Position numbers and translations under genes: made by a program. Below the pieces are notes generated by a model, which was not told where the DNA came from, searched no databases, and saw only the letters and a program-made list of their open reading frames with translations. From an uncultured Bdellovibrio sp. (lineage in GTDB: Bacteria > Bdellovibrionota > Bdellovibrionia > Bdellovibrionales > Bdellovibrionaceae): DNA of 15,193 nt. The stretch is from NCBI GenBank assembly GCA_946482355.1, contig CAMLRE010000007.1, positions 1 to 15,193 on the forward strand, written 5' to 3'. Positions 7,009 to 14,777 of this stretch are shown in pieces (within the stretch, counting starts at the first letter, position 1; every line of letters begins with the position of its first letter).

Positions 7009-7863
7009 ATGAAGTTGCGAATTGTTTTATTTTTATTGTTAGCCTCAACGCAGGTTTGGGCCCAAAACCAATGTCAGAACCTGTTTGCTGACCATCAACT
7101 TGTATTGGACCGTAAAAGCTTGGTTGAACAAGACTTATCGACGATCTACCTGGCTGAGGTCGCCGGCAAAACGCCTGCTGAAGTGGCAGACATGAATCTC
7201 AAAACACTTCAAGGGATTCAGCAAGAGGTTCCGTTTAGAACAACTTCAACTCGCGCCGTAGAAATCAGTGAAGCGACCGCCGATAAGCTTGTTGATCTTA
7301 CTTACCAAAACCCAGTGGTGAATCCGGGCAATAAAAAATACGACCCAAATCGTAATATTGGTTTTTGTTTTGGGCGCGCGACCTTTATTCACTTGATGCT
7401 TTTAAAAATGGGCGTGCAAAAAAATTCAATCCGTAAAATCTGGGCGATTGGTCCAATGAATACCGGCGATATTAACTGGCGCTATCACGTGGCCACAATG
7501 GTTTACACAAAAAAAGGTTGGCTGGTTCTTGATACAAATCATGGCGGACCAGTCACTCCGCAGGAGTGGATCGCGACGTATTCGAAAATGAGCACTGATG
7601 GTAAACTTCGTTTTTACGCAAGTGATGCCAGTAAGTTTGCCTTTATGATCGGAAAATATTCTCGCCTTCAACTGGGTATGGATATCAACCAAGAGCGTGA
7701 TTTTTACCGCGGTTACTTTAAAGACATGATGGAATGGGTTCGTAAAAGAAAATTATCTGAAGACGGAATTGTTTCTGTCGATAAAGAACCCACCGAAAAG
7801 AATTCGATTTTAAACATGACGATGTCTGATATGTGGCGTTCCATCGTTGAGTTTTTACGATAA
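7009..7863 (+). CDS. Secreted papain-fold protein with Cys-His-Asp triad, protein-glutaminase-like (putative)
   Basis: A 284-residue protein with a Sec signal peptide (MKLRIVLFLLLASTQVWA, cleavage after Ala18). The central region carries GFCFGRATFIHLMLLKMG, INWRYHVATMVY and GWLVLDTN, placing Cys120, His160 and Asp175 in the order and spacing of papain-fold protein glutaminases and related deamidases. In those, a Cys at the start of a helix is followed by a 'W-x-Y-H-V-A' strand and a 'V-L-D' strand. GGPVTPQEWI after the Asp also fits. The activity could be glutamine deamidation, transglutamination or proteolysis; this cannot be decided from sequence. About 100 residues before the Cys could be a pro-region. 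AAGGAG at 6995-7000 sets the start. Probably first gene of an operon with recQ (19-bp gap) and aat. Exported location suggests a role on periplasmic or prey proteins, which is speculative. Confidence 0.7.
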   Translation: MKLRIVLFLLLASTQVWAQNQCQNLFADHQLVLDRKSLVEQDLSTIYLAEVAGKTPAEVADMNLKTLQGIQQEVPFRTTSTRAVEISEATADKLVDLTYQNPVVNPGNKKYDPNRNIGFCFGRATFIHLMLLKMGVQKNSIRKIWAIGPMNTGDINWRYHVATMVYTKKGWLVLDTNHGGPVTPQEWIATYSKMSTDGKLRFYASDASKFAFMIGKYSRLQLGMDINQERDFYRGYFKDMMEWVRKRKLSEDGIVSVDKEPTEKNSILNMTMSDMWRSIVEFLR

Positions 7864-7882
7864 TTTCTTTAAACTCTCTTAG

Positions 7883-9340
7883 GTGCACGATTTAAATCAA
7901 ACTCTTCAAAAACATTTTGGCTTCGCGGAATTTCGCGGAGCCCAGCGCGAAGTGATCGAGCGCCTTTTAGGCGGTCATTCAACTTTAGCCTTAATGCCAA
8001 CCGGAACTGGAAAAAGTTTGTGTTTTCAGTTTATGGCTCACGTGCAAAAGCCCGGCGAACTGGTTCTTGTAGTTTCGCCGTTGATTGCTTTAATGCAGGA
8101 TCAGACGCAAAAAGCCCAAGATGTGGGGCTTCGCTCATCATTTATCAACTCATCCATTTCTGGTGATGAAAAAGAAAAACGTTTACGCCAGTTAGCTGAA
8201 GGTAAATTTAATATTTTCTTTGTCACTCCTGAGCGTTTTAAAAAACCTGACTTCTGGGAAGTGATCCAGAAACAAAAAATTTCTTTATTTGTTGTCGATG
8301 AAGCTCACTGCGTAAGTTTATGGGGCCATGATTTCAGACCTGATTACGCTAAACTTGGTTCAGTGATTGAAAAACTAGGCAAGCCTACTGTTTTAGGCTT
8401 AACTGCGACGGCGACAATTCCGGTGCAGAAAGAAATTTGCCAGTCTCTGCATTTAGAAACGGGCAGTGGCATTGTAACCAGCGGCATTGAACGGCCAGAA
8501 CTATCGTTAAATGTTGCTGAAACCTATGGTGAAGACGAAAAGTTTGAAGCCATGTATGACATTATGAAAAAGCATCCTGACCAGTCAGGCATTGTGTACT
8601 TTTCATTAATTGCCACATTAGAAAATTTCGGCCGCTTTTTACAAAAAAATAAATACACTTATTTAAAATATCACGGCGATATGATGCCAGGGCAGCGCCG
8701 CCAGAACCAGAATCAGTTCTTGCGTGCCAAAGTTGGCGAAACCACGTGGATGTTAGCCACTCCGGCATTTGGTTTAGGTGTTGATAAGCCTGACGTGCGT
8801 TTTGTTTTACACAGCGAAATTCCATCGACGTTAGAATCGTACTTTCAAGAAGTCGGGCGTGCAGGCCGTGATGGAAAACCCGCAAAAGCGATTTTATTTT
8901 ACGATGAAGATGATGTTTCGATTCAGATGCAGTTTTTAGACTGGGCTTACCCAGATAAAAACTTTATTTCAAAAGTTTATCATTTAATTAAAGATAATTA
9001 CGACCGCGTGTCGCAACAGGGTTTTGATTTTTTACGTGAGCAAATGACGTTTAAAAACAAAAAAGATTTTCGCGTGCAATCAGCGGTCAGTATCTTGGCG
9101 CGCTGGGGTTGTTTAGAAGAAGTGGATACGCTTTTTGGTTATCGCGCTTTGCAAGAGCCAGCTGAATCATTATTTACTCATGAAAATCAGGATCTTTTAA
9201 AAAAAGAACATCAAAAAAAATTACTTACGATCTTACAATGGGTGAAAAATGCAGAAGAATGCCGGATGAAGCGCATTTATCTTTATTTTGGTCATTACAT
9301 TGAAAAAGACTGCGGTGTGTGTGATGTCTGTGTTAAATGA
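7883..9340 (+). CDS. recQ: RecQ-family ATP-dependent DNA helicase, short form
   Basis: A 3'-5' superfamily 2 DNA helicase of 485 residues. Visible motifs are Walker A MPTGTGKS (38-45), the DEAH box (139-142) with the RecQ aromatic-rich loop [11 protein letters not shown] (145-155), TATAT motif III (174-178), [19 protein letters not shown] (292-310) and motif [13 protein letters not shown] (322-332). A zinc-binding site is formed by Cys460, 477, 480 and 483. The protein stops two residues after the last Cys, so neither an HRDC domain nor a winged helix follows the zinc module as in E. coli RecQ. Instead about 110 residues, including a helix-turn-helix-like stretch near 398-415, lie between motif VI and the zinc site. 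GTG 7883 is the first codon after an in-frame TAG, and no clear Shine-Dalgarno sequence is seen. The 3' end overlaps aat by 17 bp. Confidence 0.93.
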   Translation: MHDLNQTLQKHFGFAEFRGAQREVIERLLGGHSTLALMPTGTGKSLCFQFMAHVQKPGELVLVVSPLIALMQDQTQKAQDVGLRSSFINSSISGDEKEKRLRQLAEGKFNIFFVTPERFKKPDFWEVIQKQKISLFVVDEAHCVSLWGHDFRPDYAKLGSVIEKLGKPTVLGLTATATIPVQKEICQSLHLETGSGIVTSGIERPELSLNVAETYGEDEKFEAMYDIMKKHPDQSGIVYFSLIATLENFGRFLQKNKYTYLKYHGDMMPGQRRQNQNQFLRAKVGETTWMLATPAFGLGVDKPDVRFVLHSEIPSTLESYFQEVGRAGRDGKPAKAILFYDEDDVSIQMQFLDWAYPDKNFISKVYHLIKDNYDRVSQQGFDFLREQMTFKNKKDFRVQSAVSILARWGCLEEVDTLFGYRALQEPAESLFTHENQDLLKKEHQKKLLTILQWVKNAEECRMKRIYLYFGHYIEKDCGVCDVCVK

Positions 9341-9953
9341 TTTTCCAGACCCGCACGACGCTGAAATCATTGATGATGTTATTGCTGTCGGCGGAATTTT
9401 AGATGCACCGAATTTAAAGCTTTCTTATAGTTTGGGAATTTTTCCGTGGCCGCACGAGGGGTATCCGCTTTTATGGTTTTGCCCGGATGAGCGCGGTATT
9501 CTTGAATTTTCTGAACTGAATATCAATAAAAGTCTGGCTAAGTGGATTCGTAAATATGAGCCACTTATTAAAGTTACCGTGAATCAGGCTTTTCCCGAAG
9601 TCATTCGTGAATGCCAGCAGCAGGTGCGTGCCGGGCAAAAGGGTAGCTGGATTACGCCTGAAATTATCAACGCCTATACCGATCTAAGTAAGCAGGGTGG
9701 GGCTTTATCAGTTGAATGCTGGCTTGATGACGAATTGATCTCGGGCATTTACGGCGTGAGAAGCAAAAACTATTTCAGTTGCGAAAGTATGTTCTTTAAA
9801 AAGCCGAATGCTTCAAAGTATGCCTTTGTTAGACTTGTGCATTATTTGAAATCTCAGGGATTAACTTGGATGGATTTACAGATGGTCACGGATGTGTCTG
9901 AATCTTTTGGCGGAAAATATATTTCTCGCGAAGAATTTTTAGATCGTATTTAA
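9324..9953 (+). CDS. aat: Leucyl/phenylalanyl-tRNA-protein transferase
   Basis: This cytoplasmic enzyme adds Leu or Phe from aminoacyl-tRNA to proteins with N-terminal Arg or Lys, marking them for ClpS/ClpAP degradation (N-degron pathway). The 209-residue protein matches the family in length and motifs: GIFPW (38-42), [12 protein letters not shown] (49-60), GSWITP (107-112), ESMFF (154-158), NASK (162-165) and the aspartate in WMDLQ (184). The frame extends to 9288, but ATG 9324 gives the family-typical N-terminus. That start overlaps the end of recQ by 17 bp and lacks a clear ribosome site, so translational coupling to recQ is likely. The stop overlaps the stop of the convergent protease gene. 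Confidence 0.93.
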   Translation: MSVLNDFPDPHDAEIIDDVIAVGGILDAPNLKLSYSLGIFPWPHEGYPLLWFCPDERGILEFSELNINKSLAKWIRKYEPLIKVTVNQAFPEVIRECQQQVRAGQKGSWITPEIINAYTDLSKQGGALSVECWLDDELISGIYGVRSKNYFSCESMFFKKPNASKYAFVRLVHYLKSQGLTWMDLQMVTDVSESFGGKYISREEFLDRI

Positions 9954-10939
9954 ATCGTTTCAGGCTGTGCTAATTTGCTTTTTCGGTTTTCCAGTTCACC
10001 AATCGTGTTGTAGATCCATTTTTTGTGAAAATCTAAATTTAAATACAAACTTTCGCCAAAGCAGTTGTTGTAGGTATTTTCGGGGTCTTCGGTTTTAACT
10101 TTAAAAGTGGCGATTGCAATAGCTTGTAAATAATCTTTTCCGTCACGGTTAATAAATAACGGGGCACCTGAATCACCGCCACAAACGCCCGATGTAAATC
10201 TTTGGCTGCGTTGAATAACCCGGTTTGAAAAATCGGCAATATTTAAAGTAAGTTTGGCTTTCATTAAAGTGCCGTTCAATGGAGGCGGGCCGTCTTTAAA
10301 ACTTTCTTGTTGAAAGCGCGGGTCATCTTTAAGGTTGTTGTATTCAGTGATGCGGCCATAACCTGCTACATAAGCATCAGCTGTCATGTTCGCATCTTTA
10401 CTTTGCGTCATGTATAAGACAGTATTTTCGTCTTTAAAGTAATTCGGTAAAGTTTTAGCTCCTTCAATAGGGCGGCTTAATTTTAAAACAGCTAAATCAT
10501 AACGGTTAGAACGGTTTGCCGGGCCTGGAATAACTTCTTTTTCAAGTTCGGTAAGACGGGCTTCATTATATTCTTTGGGAGTTTTAAAATCTTGGATTTG
10601 GTAAATCTGATTAGGCGTTAAAGCTTGATTAACATCATCAGTAAAAATCACACGCGATTCTTGAATGTTTGTCGTACAGTGCGCCGCTGTTAAAATGTAG
10701 CGTTCGTGAATGATGACTCCACTGCATAAGCCAAATTTGCGAAACAGCGACGGTGAGCTTGTATCATAAGAGAAATTTTTTGCGATATAAACCGTACGCC
10801 CGAAAAGTGAATCGGTGCTAAGAACCGGCGAGCCACGTAAAATACTGCCGTCGATTTTGGTTTTATCCATAAACTTAGGCCCACCGCAAGCGACCAAAGT
10901 GAAACTTAAAAATAGCGTAGCCCAAAGACGTAAAGTCAT
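9950..10939 (-). CDS. S1-family (chymotrypsin-like) serine protease lipoprotein
   Basis: A 329-residue protein with a lipoprotein signal peptide: MTLRLWATLFLSFTLVAC, lipobox LVAC, lipidated Cys18. The S1 catalytic triad is intact: His87 in LTAAHC, Asp148 in RYDLAVLKL, Ser257 in CGGDSGAPL. The N-terminal stretch before the barrel has no clear R/K-I-V-G-G activation site, only DGSILRGSPVL. The residue six before the catalytic Ser, which sets S1-pocket specificity in the chymotrypsin family, is Gly251 rather than the Asp of trypsins. Preference for Arg/Lys is therefore not expected, though this rests on a simple alignment. The mature enzyme would be anchored to the inner or outer membrane and act in the periplasm or outside. 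The gene is tail-to-tail with aat, with no room for a terminator. Confidence 0.9.
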   Translation of the reverse strand: MTLRLWATLFLSFTLVACGGPKFMDKTKIDGSILRGSPVLSTDSLFGRTVYIAKNFSYDTSSPSLFRKFGLCSGVIIHERYILTAAHCTTNIQESRVIFTDDVNQALTPNQIYQIQDFKTPKEYNEARLTELEKEVIPGPANRSNRYDLAVLKLSRPIEGAKTLPNYFKDENTVLYMTQSKDANMTADAYVAGYGRITEYNNLKDDPRFQQESFKDGPPPLNGTLMKAKLTLNIADFSNRVIQRSQRFTSGVCGGDSGAPLFINRDGKDYLQAIAIATFKVKTEDPENTYNNCFGESLYLNLDFHKKWIYNTIGELENRKSKLAQPETI

Positions 10940-11083
10940 AAGCTATTCGAAATTCAATTTCTATGCGAGTTTTCGCAGGTTTATATGCGATTTGGCATAG
11001 AAGGCAGCGTCGAACTTTTATCAAGCTTGTTAAAGAAGTAACATCGCAGGCGGTGAGTGTTTCAAAATGAGATTTTTAAGTCA

Positions 11084-11099
11084 GTAGCTTATAAGCTAC
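11084..11099 (-). terminator. Perfect 16-bp palindrome just after the PilZ gene; weak terminator or protein-binding site
   Basis: GTAGCTTATAAGCTAC is a perfect palindrome starting 4 bp beyond the PilZ stop codon. Read on the minus strand it can fold as GTAGC-TTATAA-GCTAC, followed by TGACTTAAAAATC, which is a poor U-tract. It could be a weak terminator or an operator-like dyad. The rest of the 163-bp gap (10940-11102) shows nothing else I can support. Confidence 0.35.
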
Positions 11100-11102
11100 A
11101 AA

Positions 11103-11585
11103 TTAAAGATACAGGTTCATCAGAACCAGCCAACTTAAGATCGAAAAAAACATTAATGTCAGATAGAAAAAATGATCAGCCACTTTTTTGCTGTCACCAT
11201 TGCCATCAAGGTTAAACTTTTTCGTATCCATTTTCACGGCTAGACCTTGAACTAGGTTAATACGTTGAAGGCGGTCAAGTTTATAGAAGTGAACGGCCAC
11301 TTCATTAGAATAATTATCTTCTGGCGCTATGCGAATTACGATCGCGTAACAAGCCATTGTTTCTGATCCTGGAACTGAAAACTGGATTTTAATAATCTCG
11401 CCTAATTGCGGTGATAAATCGTTGGCGCAAACAAATGATAAACCCGTTAAAGAAACATTTCTTAATTCAGTTTTTTCTTCCCACGGTAAACGCTCGGCTC
11501 CAGAAAAGCGAATCAGACTATTATCCTGGGTATCCAGGACATATCGTGGTGATCGTGCGTGATAGCGTGCTAAAGAGCCAGACAT
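11103..11585 (-). CDS. PilZ-domain protein with C-terminal membrane anchor (candidate c-di-GMP effector)
   Basis: A 160-residue protein with both PilZ ligand motifs: RxxxR as R7-YHA-R11 at the N-terminus, and N43-x-S45-x-x-G48 (NVSLTG), the accepted D/N-x-S-x-x-G variant. A beta-rich core follows to about residue 120. Residues 138-160 are strongly hydrophobic (FFYLTLMFFSILSWLVLMNLYL) and form one C-terminal transmembrane helix, so the PilZ domain would be held at the cytoplasmic face of the inner membrane. PilZ proteins bind cyclic di-GMP and often control flagella, pili or secretion. A good match to a flagellar sigma-28 promoter stands 9 bp upstream of the ATG, supporting a motility link. 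No Shine-Dalgarno sequence is visible. Divergent from ppk. Confidence 0.85.
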   Translation of the reverse strand: MSGSLARYHARSPRYVLDTQDNSLIRFSGAERLPWEEKTELRNVSLTGLSFVCANDLSPQLGEIIKIQFSVPGSETMACYAIVIRIAPEDNYSNEVAVHFYKLDRLQRINLVQGLAVKMDTKKFNLDGNGDSKKVADHFFYLTLMFFSILSWLVLMNLYL

Positions 11586-11594
11586 AGTACTTAC

Positions 11595-11621
11595 TTATCG
11601 GCTAGTCGAGTAACAGTCTTA
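11595..11621 (-). promoter_or_regulatory. Candidate flagellar sigma-28 (FliA-type) promoter of the PilZ gene
   Basis: On the minus strand, TAAG (11621-11618), 15 bp, then GCCGATAA (11602-11595). The E. coli-type FliA consensus is TAAA-N15-GCCGATAA, so the -10 box matches 8 of 8 and the -35 core 3 of 4 with exact spacing. Only 9 bp separate the -10 box from the ATG, predicting a very short leader or none. Confidence 0.6.
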
Positions 11622-11634
11622 AGATGATCTTGAC

Positions 11635-11663
11635 TTGAACCTAACATTCTTCGGTCTTAAACT
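11635..11663 (+). promoter_or_regulatory. Candidate sigma-70-type promoter of ppk1
   Basis: TTGAAC (11635-11640), 17 bp, TAAACT (11658-11663); each box matches the consensus at 4 of 6. The -10 box ends 9 bp before the ppk ATG, so the transcript would be nearly leaderless, in line with the absence of a Shine-Dalgarno sequence. Confidence 0.4.
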
Positions 11664-11672
11664 GAGACACTC

Positions 11673-13826
11673 ATGAGTCCGGCACAAAAAAAAGTCAGAA
11701 AAAAAAGAAAAGTCAGAAGTACCGAGCATCCTAAGAGTTCGGCTGAGCTGTTTAATAACCGCGAATTAGGCTGGTTGCAGTTTAATTTGCGCGTGCTGCA
11801 TGAGGCGCAAGATAAAAAAAATCCTCTTTTAGAACGTTTAAAATTCTTGTCGATTTCTTCGTCAAACTTAGACGAATTTTTTATGAAACGTGTGGGTGGC
11901 TTAAAACGTCAAATCGCTTACGGTTTAACACCAAAATCTTCTGACGGGCAGACGCCGAAAAAGCAGTTACAAATGATCGCAAAACTTTTAACGACAATGC
12001 TTCACCAGCAACAAATGCAGATGGATCAATTTCGTTTGGAGCTTTCGCACAAAGGATGCGATATTGTGACCTATAAAAATTTAAAACCGGCGGATCGTAA
12101 GTTTTTAAAAGATTATTTTTTAAAACAAATTTTTCCGATTTTAACGCCGCTCTCGGTTGATCCCGGGCATCCGTTTCCGTTTATTTCAAATCTTTCGGTG
12201 TCGTTAGGTGTTTCACTTACGCAAACTAACTCTGTTGATGACGATAAGATTTTTGCACGTGTGAAAATTCCTAAACTTGTTGATCAGTGGATTCAGATTG
12301 GTGAAACGGGCAGATACATTCATGCCATTGAAGTGGTCAAAGCTCATATTGCTGAGCTATTTCCGCAGATGAAGGTTAAGGGTACGGTTGTTTTTAAAGT
12401 GACTCGTAATGCTGACTCTGACCGCGAAGACGAAGACACTGAAGACTTATTATCAATGATCGAAGAAGAACTTCGTCAGCGCCGTTTTGCTGAAATCGTG
12501 CGTGTTGAGTTTTCTGATTGCACTGATCCATGGCTTAAAACATTTTTAGTGCGCGAATTAGAATTAAAAGAAGAAGATATTTACGACATGCCGGCCGAGT
12601 TTGACTTAGTTGATCTTCCGCAATTAGTGAGTCAGCTTTCATGGTCTAATGAAAAGTACACACCGTGGTCTCCGGTTGTGCCTGCGGTTTTATCAGAGCA
12701 GGTTTCTATTTTTGATCAGATTAAAAAGCACGATATTTTAATTCACCATCCGTTTGAATCATTCTCGGCCACGGTTGAGCGTTTTATTGCTGAGGCGGCT
12801 CGTGATCCGCACGTGTTAGCGATTAAGATGACGTTATACCGCACAGGCGATAACTCTGCCTTTATTAGATCACTGATTGAAGCCGCCGAAGCGGGTAAGC
12901 AAGTGGTTGTTCTTATCGAATTAAAAGCGCGTTTTGATGAACACAGAAATATCATCTGGGCGCAAGAGCTTGAATCAGCGGGCGTTCACGTGGTGTACGG
13001 CGTTGTGGGTTTAAAAACGCACGCCAAAACTTCGTTAGTTGTACGTAAAGAAGAAAAATCAGTGCGCACATACGCTCATATCGGAACAGGTAATTATAAT
13101 GAATCGACATCGTGTTTTTATACAGATGTGGGTGTTCTAACTTCAGATGAACGAATTACGACTGAATTAATTGAGTTATTTAATTATTTAACGGGTAAGT
13201 CGATGAAAACCGACTACCAACACCTGCTACTGGCGCCGATTAATATGTTTAATAAGTTTAAAGAACTTATTTTACGTGAAGCCGATCACGCTAAAAATAA
13301 ACGCCCGGCACACATTATGGCGAAGTTTAACAATATGGAAGAAAACGATATATCGCTTGCTCTGTATGAAGCTTCACAGGCGGGGGCCAGCGTACAATTA
13401 ATCGTGCGTGGTTTCTGTTGTTTAAAACCAGGTGTTAAAAAAATGAGTGATAAAGTCGAAGTGCAATCAACGATTGGCCGATTCTTAGAGCACTCGCGTA
13501 TTTTTTATTTTAGAAACGGTCAAGAAAACCCATTAGACGGTGATTTTTTCATCGGTTCAGCCGATTGGATGTATCGTAACCTTCACGCCCGTGTCGAAGC
13601 GATTACGCCTATTTATGATCGCCAAGCGAAAGAAAAGCTATGGGATATCTTACAGTCTTACTGGAACGATCAAGCGCAAAGCTGGCAGATGAAATCTGAT
13701 GGTACTTATCATAAAAAACAAGTCACTGATCATAAAGCAATAGCTGGCGTGCAAGCCGATATGATGACGAAGGCGCTACAAAAAATTACGCTAACTGAAG
13801 ACGATCTCGTTAAAGACGAAGAATAA
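11673..13826 (+). CDS. ppk1: Polyphosphate kinase 1
   Basis: PPK1 reversibly polymerises the terminal phosphate of ATP into inorganic polyphosphate. The 717-residue protein has the full family layout: N domain with ELFNNRELGWLQFNLRVL (25-42) and SSSNLDEFFMKR (62-73), the VDPGHPFPFISNLS signature (162-175), and two phospholipase-D-like C domains. His450 in GLKTHAKTSLVVRKE corresponds to autophosphorylated His435 of E. coli PPK, and His607 in EHSRIFYF to His592. AHIGTGNYNE (468-477) is also present. A lysine/arginine-rich leader of about 20 residues precedes the conserved region. The start ATG lacks a Shine-Dalgarno sequence but fits the family. The gene converges on ppx with one base between stop codons. 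ppx and phoU next to it define a polyphosphate/phosphate block. Confidence 0.97.
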   Translation: MSPAQKKVRKKRKVRSTEHPKSSAELFNNRELGWLQFNLRVLHEAQDKKNPLLERLKFLSISSSNLDEFFMKRVGGLKRQIAYGLTPKSSDGQTPKKQLQMIAKLLTTMLHQQQMQMDQFRLELSHKGCDIVTYKNLKPADRKFLKDYFLKQIFPILTPLSVDPGHPFPFISNLSVSLGVSLTQTNSVDDDKIFARVKIPKLVDQWIQIGETGRYIHAIEVVKAHIAELFPQMKVKGTVVFKVTRNADSDREDEDTEDLLSMIEEELRQRRFAEIVRVEFSDCTDPWLKTFLVRELELKEEDIYDMPAEFDLVDLPQLVSQLSWSNEKYTPWSPVVPAVLSEQVSIFDQIKKHDILIHHPFESFSATVERFIAEAARDPHVLAIKMTLYRTGDNSAFIRSLIEAAEAGKQVVVLIELKARFDEHRNIIWAQELESAGVHVVYGVVGLKTHAKTSLVVRKEEKSVRTYAHIGTGNYNESTSCFYTDVGVLTSDERITTELIELFNYLTGKSMKTDYQHLLLAPINMFNKFKELILREADHAKNKRPAHIMAKFNNMEENDISLALYEASQAGASVQLIVRGFCCLKPGVKKMSDKVEVQSTIGRFLEHSRIFYFRNGQENPLDGDFFIGSADWMYRNLHARVEAITPIYDRQAKEKLWDILQSYWNDQAQSWQMKSDGTYHKKQVTDHKAIAGVQADMMTKALQKITLTEDDLVKDEE

Positions 13827-13827
13827 C

Positions 13828-14700
13828 TTACGCCAACAAATCGTGAATCGAACCTTCTTTTAGACCCGTCATTGGGATTTTGATTTTGGTAATTTCAAAA
13901 CGATTGATAATCATTAAAATTAAATCCATCGCTAGATCTAATACATCAATGCGGTCTGGGCGAAGTCCTAAAGCTAGTTTTTGTTCAACGCTTAACTTCT
14001 TCCACTTTTCTTGGATTTTTAATAATTCAGATTTTTCTAAATGTGTTTGTGGCGCTTTTTTAAGAAGTGAAAGTTTTAAGCGTGCAATGGCATCAAAGTT
14101 TCCACCAGTTCCCACGGCTACATCGAAATGGTGGCGTCCGTTTTTGATTTTTTTAAGATGGCTTTCGCAGTATTCGCGCACGTTTTTCTTTTTGTTTTTT
14201 AACGATAACAAACGCACAACACCCAGCGGGTAACTTTTAGAAAATAAAATCTTTTCTTGATAAAGACCTGTTAATTCAGCGCTGCCACCGCCGATATCAA
14301 TCAGTAAAGCATTGTGAAAATGATTCGATTTAGATTTTAAAATCGCATTACGAATTAAGCGTGCCTCTTCTTGGCCCGAGATAATATCAAGCTTAATCTT
14401 GCTGGTTTTTTTAATAAGACTTACGACAGCTTTTTTATTCTTAGCATCGCGCATAGCGCTTGTCGCAAGAGCAATGGTTTTTTGCACTTTGTTTTTCTTA
14501 TTTAACTTAGCAATCTTTTTGAACACTTCGATCAGTTCAGCCACAGTTTCCGGTTGCAAGCTTTTATGCTCGAACACATCAGTTCCTAAGCGCAGCGGAG
14601 CTCTAAACTTCTTTATTTGCTCCCATTGGCCGTTTTGATGAATTTCCATGATAACGAGGCGTATAGCGTTTGAGCCTACGTCGATCGAACTGACTCGCAT
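13828..14700 (-). CDS. ppx: Exopolyphosphatase / guanosine pentaphosphatase family protein, short form
   Basis: Ppx/GppA enzymes remove terminal phosphate from polyphosphate or convert pppGpp to ppGpp. The 290-residue protein has the actin/ASKHA-fold motifs in order: SIDVGSNAIRLVI (5-17), ALATSAMRDA (77-86), SGQEEARLI (108-116), the phosphate-binding DIGGGSAEL (135-143), PLGVVRL (158-164), GTGGNFDAIARL (197-208) and the C-terminal GLKEGSIHDLL. It ends there, so the C-terminal HD-like domains of the roughly 500-residue E. coli Ppx are missing; short two-domain forms are known in other bacteria. The choice between polyphosphate and pppGpp cannot be made from sequence, but the ppk neighbour favours polyphosphate. 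AAGGAA lies 10 nt before the ATG. Divergent from phoU. Confidence 0.92.
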   Translation of the reverse strand: MRVSSIDVGSNAIRLVIMEIHQNGQWEQIKKFRAPLRLGTDVFEHKSLQPETVAELIEVFKKIAKLNKKNKVQKTIALATSAMRDAKNKKAVVSLIKKTSKIKLDIISGQEEARLIRNAILKSKSNHFHNALLIDIGGGSAELTGLYQEKILFSKSYPLGVVRLLSLKNKKKNVREYCESHLKKIKNGRHHFDVAVGTGGNFDAIARLKLSLLKKAPQTHLEKSELLKIQEKWKKLSVEQKLALGLRPDRIDVLDLAMDLILMIINRFEITKIKIPMTGLKEGSIHDLLA

Positions 14701-14724
14701 ATGTTAAGTTTTCCTTTAAAAAAT

Positions 14725-14753
14725 ATCCTAAATGGGGCGCTCACAGATTGCAA
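14725..14753 (-). promoter_or_regulatory. Candidate ppx promoter
   Basis: On the minus strand, TTGCAA (14753-14748), 17 bp, TAGGAT (14730-14725), each 4 of 6 to consensus. Predicted start near 14718 would just include the ppx Shine-Dalgarno sequence (14716-14711). The -35 box is its own reverse complement and also serves the candidate phoU promoter. Confidence 0.4.
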
Positions 14754-14770
14754 GTTGTGTAAGATCTGTG
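14742..14770. promoter_or_regulatory. Inverted repeat spanning the phoU promoter spacer; candidate operator
   Basis: CACAGAT (14742-14748) and ATCTGTG (14764-14770) are perfect inverted arms separated by 15 bp. The left arm touches the shared -35 box and the right arm ends one base before the candidate phoU -10 box. This placement fits a dimeric regulator site. It does not resemble the E. coli Pho box. Confidence 0.4.
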
Positions 14771-14777
14771 GTCTAAT
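14748..14777 (+). promoter_or_regulatory. Candidate phoU promoter
   Basis: TTGCAA (14748-14753, 4 of 6), 18 bp, TCTAAT (14772-14777, 5 of 6). The -10 box ends 7 bp before the phoU ATG, so transcription would start at or next to the start codon, consistent with the lack of a ribosome site. Confidence 0.45.

Noticed and set aside
7267..7300. GCCGATAA inside the 7009 gene as a second sigma-28 promoter
   Set aside because: It is within coding sequence, the upstream TAAA is missing at the right spacing and there is no gene start just downstream.
10963..11070. 35-codon plus-strand ORF between the protease and PilZ genes
   Set aside because: No ribosome site, biased basic composition, and it lies where the protease gene's upstream region should be.
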